Positions 60,708 through 64,000 of a DNA stretch of 64,000 bases are shown piece by piece. This DNA comes from Fulvimarina endophytica. GTDB taxonomy: Bacteria; Pseudomonadota; Alphaproteobacteria; Rhizobiales; Rhizobiaceae. The translations under genes and the position numbers were made by a program. The notes beneath the pieces were generated by a model. It did no database searches and was not told the origin of the DNA. It was given only the letters and a program-made list of their open reading frames with translations. The first letter of the stretch is position 1, and each line of letters opens with the position of its first letter. The stretch is taken from the NCBI RefSeq assembly GCF_003403015.1, contig NZ_QURL01000001.1, positions 434,001 through 498,000 on the forward strand, given 5' to 3'.

Positions 60708-61106
60708 ATGTCAGATCACCCGACACGGACCGAAGCCAACATCCTTCCGGTCGATCAGGCCATCGGAGGCGATGCGGACAGTCCCGGCATCGCACAGCCG
60801 GTGACTCAGGCCGAGATCGACGATCTTCTCAACAACAGCACGCTCCCGATCGAGGAACGGATCCGCCGGCTCGAGGAAATCAGGGCACGTATCGGCGCGC
60901 GGGAAACCATCGATCGTGGCGACGACACCTCGATGGTGGAATCCCAGATCAACGAGGCGCTCGGACTTCTTGCGGACGGAGGCCATACCTATGCGACCGC
61001 CGAAGCCGTCGGACAGGATCCGGCAAGCCGGGCGGATGCGAGAAGCCCGGACGACGACCGCAGCCTCGGTGCGCCCGATGCGGCAGGAACGCGCGAGCCG
61101 CGCTGA
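60708..61106 (+). CDS. Acidic protein of unknown function
   Basis: 132 residues from the ATG at 60708, preceded by GAAGGA. Strongly acidic; the middle section VTQAEIDDLLNNSTLPIEER and RRLEEIRARIGARE forms helices, the C-terminus is disordered (Asp/Pro/Arg-rich). No signal or membrane helix. Family not recognised. It lies between the host-attachment and Rho-N-like genes, all same strand, in the stress island. Confidence 0.72.
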   Translation: MSDHPTRTEANILPVDQAIGGDADSPGIAQPVTQAEIDDLLNNSTLPIEERIRRLEEIRARIGARETIDRGDDTSMVESQINEALGLLADGGHTYATAEAVGQDPASRADARSPDDDRSLGAPDAAGTREPR

Positions 61107-61142
61107 CATCGAGATTGGAATTCAGGGACGGAGACGAAGACT

Positions 61143-61415
61143 TTGGCAAATGAGAAGAATGACGACAATCCGTCCCTGAAGGCCCCGGAACTCTACGAAA
61201 CGCTGCGGGAGAAGGGGTATTCGAAGAGCAAGTCCGCGGCGATCTCGAACGCACAGGCCAATCCGGACATGCATCCGTCCGAGGCCGGCGGCAAGGCACC
61301 TCCCTATGAGGAGTGGACGAAGGACGAGCTCTACGAAAGGGCTCAGGAACTGGACATCGCGGGCCGCTCGGACATGAATAAGGAAGAACTGATCGCGGCC
61401 TTGCGCAACAACTGA
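61143..61415 (+). CDS. Small Rho-termination-factor N-domain-like protein
   Basis: 90 residues from TTG at 61143 (MANEKNDDNPSLKAPELYE); no in-frame ATG is near, and GGAGACGAAGA lies upstream. First half: YETLREKGYSKSKSAAISNA, a KGxSxxxAA motif. Second half: WTKDELYERAQELDIAGRSD and MNKEELIAALRNN, the SAP/Rho-N type helix-extended-helix. Such small ChaB/Rho-N-like proteins are common in alphaproteobacterial stress loci and may bind nucleic acid. Confidence 0.85.
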   Translation: MANEKNDDNPSLKAPELYETLREKGYSKSKSAAISNAQANPDMHPSEAGGKAPPYEEWTKDELYERAQELDIAGRSDMNKEELIAALRNN

Positions 61416-61563
61416 CGACGCGCTCCACGAGAGACCGGACGCACTTCGTTGGAGTTCAGGCTTCTTCGCCTAGAGAAGCGGCCTCTACTTGAAGGCGCCG
61501 GTATCCCGACAGCCCCCGCTCGCCGCCTTCCGTCTGAACGGACGATTTCGCTAAATCCCCGTC

Positions 61564-63111
61564 TCACGTCGCCAGTCTTTCCAACTCGGTGAGAACCGTT
61601 GGAAGCTGCCCAGGAAGATCTTCCGCTATCAGGCCGGGGCCGAACAATTCGGCGGCTCTGCTATGCATCCACACGCTCATGCACGCAGCCTCGAAGGCCG
61701 GTGTCCTCTGCGCAAGTTGCGCGGCCAGAATTCCGGTCAGGACATCGCCCGTTCCGGCGGTTGCCAGCCACGGTGTTCCGGTGTCGTTGATCGCTGCTCG
61801 GCCGTCGGGTGATGCGATGACGGTGTCTGCACCCTTGAGGACCACGATGGCACCGGATCGTTCTGATGCGTGCTTCGTCTTTTCGAGCTTCGATAATGTC
61901 GTGTCCTCAGCGAGGTCCGGAAAAAGCCGAGCGAATTCGCCCATGTGAGGCGTCAGGACGAGACGCGGCCGCGGCTCACGGTCGCCGTTTCTCGATGCCG
62001 CGAACAAACGGTTGGGATCGTCGGCGAAGGATGTGAGCCCGTCGGCATCGAGAACGAGGAGGCGTCCTGCGCCGAGGACTAGTTCGGCGTATTGGCGAGC
62101 TGCTTTTCCGACGCCGAAGCCGGGGCCGAGGACGAAGGCGTTCAGTCGATCGTCCTTCAGATGCTCGAACAGATCCTCGGCGCCTTCGCACCGCTTCAAC
62201 ATGATCGCGGTGAGATGCGAGGCGTTGACGAGGAGTGCGCTCGGCGGAGAGAACATCGTGACGAGGCCCGCGCCGGCGCGCAGCGCAGCGCTTGCCGACA
62301 GCCTCGCCGCACCGGTCCTGGCGGCAGGGCCGGAAAAGACGACGGCATGGCCGCGGTCGTATTTATGCCCCGACGCCTGCGGCCTCCGCCGCACATCGTT
62401 CCACAGTGCCGGCCCATTCCGGAAGCAAGTCGGTCGAATGGTTTGCAGGACCGTGTCTTCGATCCCGATCTGCACGATGTCGAGAACACCGCAATGGGAA
62501 CGGCCGGGATCGAGAAGATGGCCGGGCTTGCCGCGGAAGAAGGTCACCGTCCTGTCCGCCTTCACCGCCGTTCCGAGCACGGCACCCGTTCGGCCGCAGA
62601 TCCCGGAAGGCAGATCGATCGCCAGGATCCTGGCCGAGGATTTATTCACCGCTTCGACGATCTCCGCGAGCTCGCCCTGGATGGGCCGTGAAAGCCCCGC
62701 ACCGAACAGGCCGTCGATGAACAGCGTGACGCGCTGCGGCAGGTCGGACGTTATCGGCTCGCTTCTGCCGCGATAGAATCGGAACGCTTCGGCGACATCC
62801 CCGCCTGACGACAAGGGATCGCCGAGCTGGCGAACCACGACCGGCCAGCCGGCCCTTCGCAGAAACTCGGCAGCGACGAGGGCGTCGCCGCCGTTCTTGC
62901 CGGGGCCGGCAAGGCAGACGACGTCGCCGGACACCGCCGGCGCCAGCCCTTTCAGCATGGCGAGCGCGGCATCGGCGACGCCCCTGCCCGCCTCGATCAT
63001 GAGACTGAAACCGGCGAACCCGCCTTCGATCGTTATCCTGTCGGCCTCGGCCATCTCGTCCGGCGTGAGAAGATCGAGTTCATGCGGATTGGTCGGTTGC
63101 TGCTCGTTCAT
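61564..63111 (-). CDS. nnr: Bifunctional NAD(P)HX epimerase/dehydratase
   Basis: 515 residues. The N-terminal YjeF_N domain (~1-215; VCLAGPGKNGGDALVAA) epimerises damaged NAD(P)HX. The C-terminal ADP-dependent dehydratase (~230-510; FVLGPGFGVGKAARQY, GTPWLATAGTGDVLTGILAA) restores NAD(P)H. ATG at 63111. In many rhizobia this gene stands beside glnB, as here. Confidence 0.94.
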   Translation of the reverse strand: MNEQQPTNPHELDLLTPDEMAEADRITIEGGFAGFSLMIEAGRGVADAALAMLKGLAPAVSGDVVCLAGPGKNGGDALVAAEFLRRAGWPVVVRQLGDPLSSGGDVAEAFRFYRGRSEPITSDLPQRVTLFIDGLFGAGLSRPIQGELAEIVEAVNKSSARILAIDLPSGICGRTGAVLGTAVKADRTVTFFRGKPGHLLDPGRSHCGVLDIVQIGIEDTVLQTIRPTCFRNGPALWNDVRRRPQASGHKYDRGHAVVFSGPAARTGAARLSASAALRAGAGLVTMFSPPSALLVNASHLTAIMLKRCEGAEDLFEHLKDDRLNAFVLGPGFGVGKAARQYAELVLGAGRLLVLDADGLTSFADDPNRLFAASRNGDREPRPRLVLTPHMGEFARLFPDLAEDTTLSKLEKTKHASERSGAIVVLKGADTVIASPDGRAAINDTGTPWLATAGTGDVLTGILAAQLAQRTPAFEAACMSVWMHSRAAELFGPGLIAEDLPGQLPTVLTELERLAT

Positions 63112-63302
63112 TGAACAATCTGCCTATTCTCTCATCTCGCGCTTCGATTTTTGTCGCGCCGGGTCGATCCCGTCTGGCCTTTGTGGCTGGATGCAGCCTA
63201 ATGTCGAAGCATGGTTGGTGCCTCGATCGGTCGACTCGTTCTCGTCTGGTCGTCGATCGGCCGCAGGCTATGTGCCCCGTTACGGGCGAAGGGGAGTACC
63301 GC

Positions 63303-63318
63303 TGGCATGCTTCCTGCA
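63303..63318 (+). promoter_or_regulatory. glnB: Sigma-54-type promoter of glnB
   Basis: TGGCAT-gcttc-CTGCA: GG and GC are exactly ten bases apart, the defining -24/-12 spacing, with 9 of 11 consensus bases. It lies ~60 bases before the glnB start, as expected for NtrC/RpoN control of glnBA. Confidence 0.8.
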
Positions 63319-63359
63319 TGAGGCAGGGCGCGGCGGGCCGGATGCCCGGACCGGAATGA

Positions 63360-63719
<360 letters not shown>

Positions 63720-63770
63720 GAGCGCTACAAGCGCCAACGCATAAGAAATCCATCAACTGGGAAAAACGAA

Positions 63771-64000
63771 ATGACGGATGCCAACCAAATCCTGAAGCAG
63801 ATCAAGGACAACGACGTCAAGTTCCTGGATCTTCGCTTCACCGACCCGAAGGGCAAGGTGCAGCACGTCACCATGGACGTATCCTGCGTCGACGAGGACC
63901 TGTTCTCCGAAGGATCGATGTTCGACGGTTCCTCGATCGCCGGCTGGAAGGCGATCAACGAGTCCGACATGGTCATGATGCCGGATCCCGAAACGGCCTA
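63771..64000 (+). CDS. glnA: Type I glutamine synthetase, 5' part only
   Basis: The first ~76 residues are present; the window ends inside the gene. [35 protein letters not shown] and [17 protein letters not shown] are the N-terminal beta-grasp region and the start of the active-site cap of GlnA. Truncation is by the window edge, not biological. Confidence 0.95.
   Translation, partial: MTDANQILKQIKDNDVKFLDLRFTDPKGKVQHVTMDVSCVDEDLFSEGSMFDGSSIAGWKAINESDMVMMPDPETA

Overview
The window is chromosomal DNA from a high-G+C alphaproteobacterium, most likely of the order Hyphomicrobiales (Rhizobiales). Several gene neighbourhoods typical of that group point to this: rlpA-dac-tmk-holB-metG-tatD-MBL hydrolase; chvI-chvG-hprK-EIIA(Man)-HPr-ahcY followed by a DivL-like kinase, a TsaE/AmgK fusion and murU; trmL near hemF; a PhyR-NepR-EcfG general stress locus; and glnB-glnA. 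The genus cannot be fixed from the sequence alone. I see no CRISPR array, prophage or insertion sequence, and only one tRNA gene, tRNA-Gly(CCC).

Layout. 0-2 kb: a TetR regulator with a perfect operator-like palindrome, and mazG. 2.2-9.8 kb: one long leftward run (rlpA, dac, tmk, holB, metG, tatD, MBL hydrolase) that mixes envelope, replication and translation genes. 9.9-13.5 kb: a possible small membrane protein, an SDR, alkB translationally coupled to a LuxR-type regulator, and a short secreted RlpA-like protein. 13.9-19.6 kb: the ChvI-ChvG two-component system behind a strongly structured leader, the permease-less PTS (HprK, EIIA, HPr) and ahcY. 19.7-24.8 kb: a DivL-type kinase with Tyr at the phospho-acceptor site, then TsaE-AmgK and MurU (tRNA modification and muramate recycling). 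24.8-28.6 kb: a pair of ABC exporter half-transporters. 28.8-34.1 kb: trmL, an SDR, hemF, a DUF1059 protein, an IMPase-family phosphatase, ttcA and tRNA-Gly.

34.2-35.4 kb is a gene-poor stretch with a candidate small RNA gene and an XRE regulator. 35.4-41 kb carries a molybdoenzyme maturation set (MoxR/CoxD, VWA/CoxE, two XdhC/CoxF-type proteins and a MobA-like transferase) without any structural subunit. 41.6-49.7 kb is the most unusual block. It holds a circularly permuted ATP-grasp/alpha-E/Anbu (proteasome-like) cluster without the usual transglutaminase, next to a YjfIJKLMC-like PspA/DUF2170/DUF2491/DUF350/DUF1190/glutathionylspermidine-synthase-like cluster. Thus two peptide-ligase systems of largely unknown product sit side by side.

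49.7-55.6 kb: a class V aminotransferase, a HAD phosphatase, an Mrp Fe-S carrier ATPase, a HugZ-type protein and three small lipoproteins. 55.9-61.4 kb is a general stress island: HWE kinase, PhyR, NepR, EcfG, then DUF883, holin-like, host-attachment-like and other small stress-type proteins. Several of these have GGAAC-N16-GTT promoter matches expected for EcfG. 61.5-64 kb: the NAD(P)HX repair enzyme, glnB behind a sigma-54-type promoter, and the 5' end of glnA, cut by the window edge.
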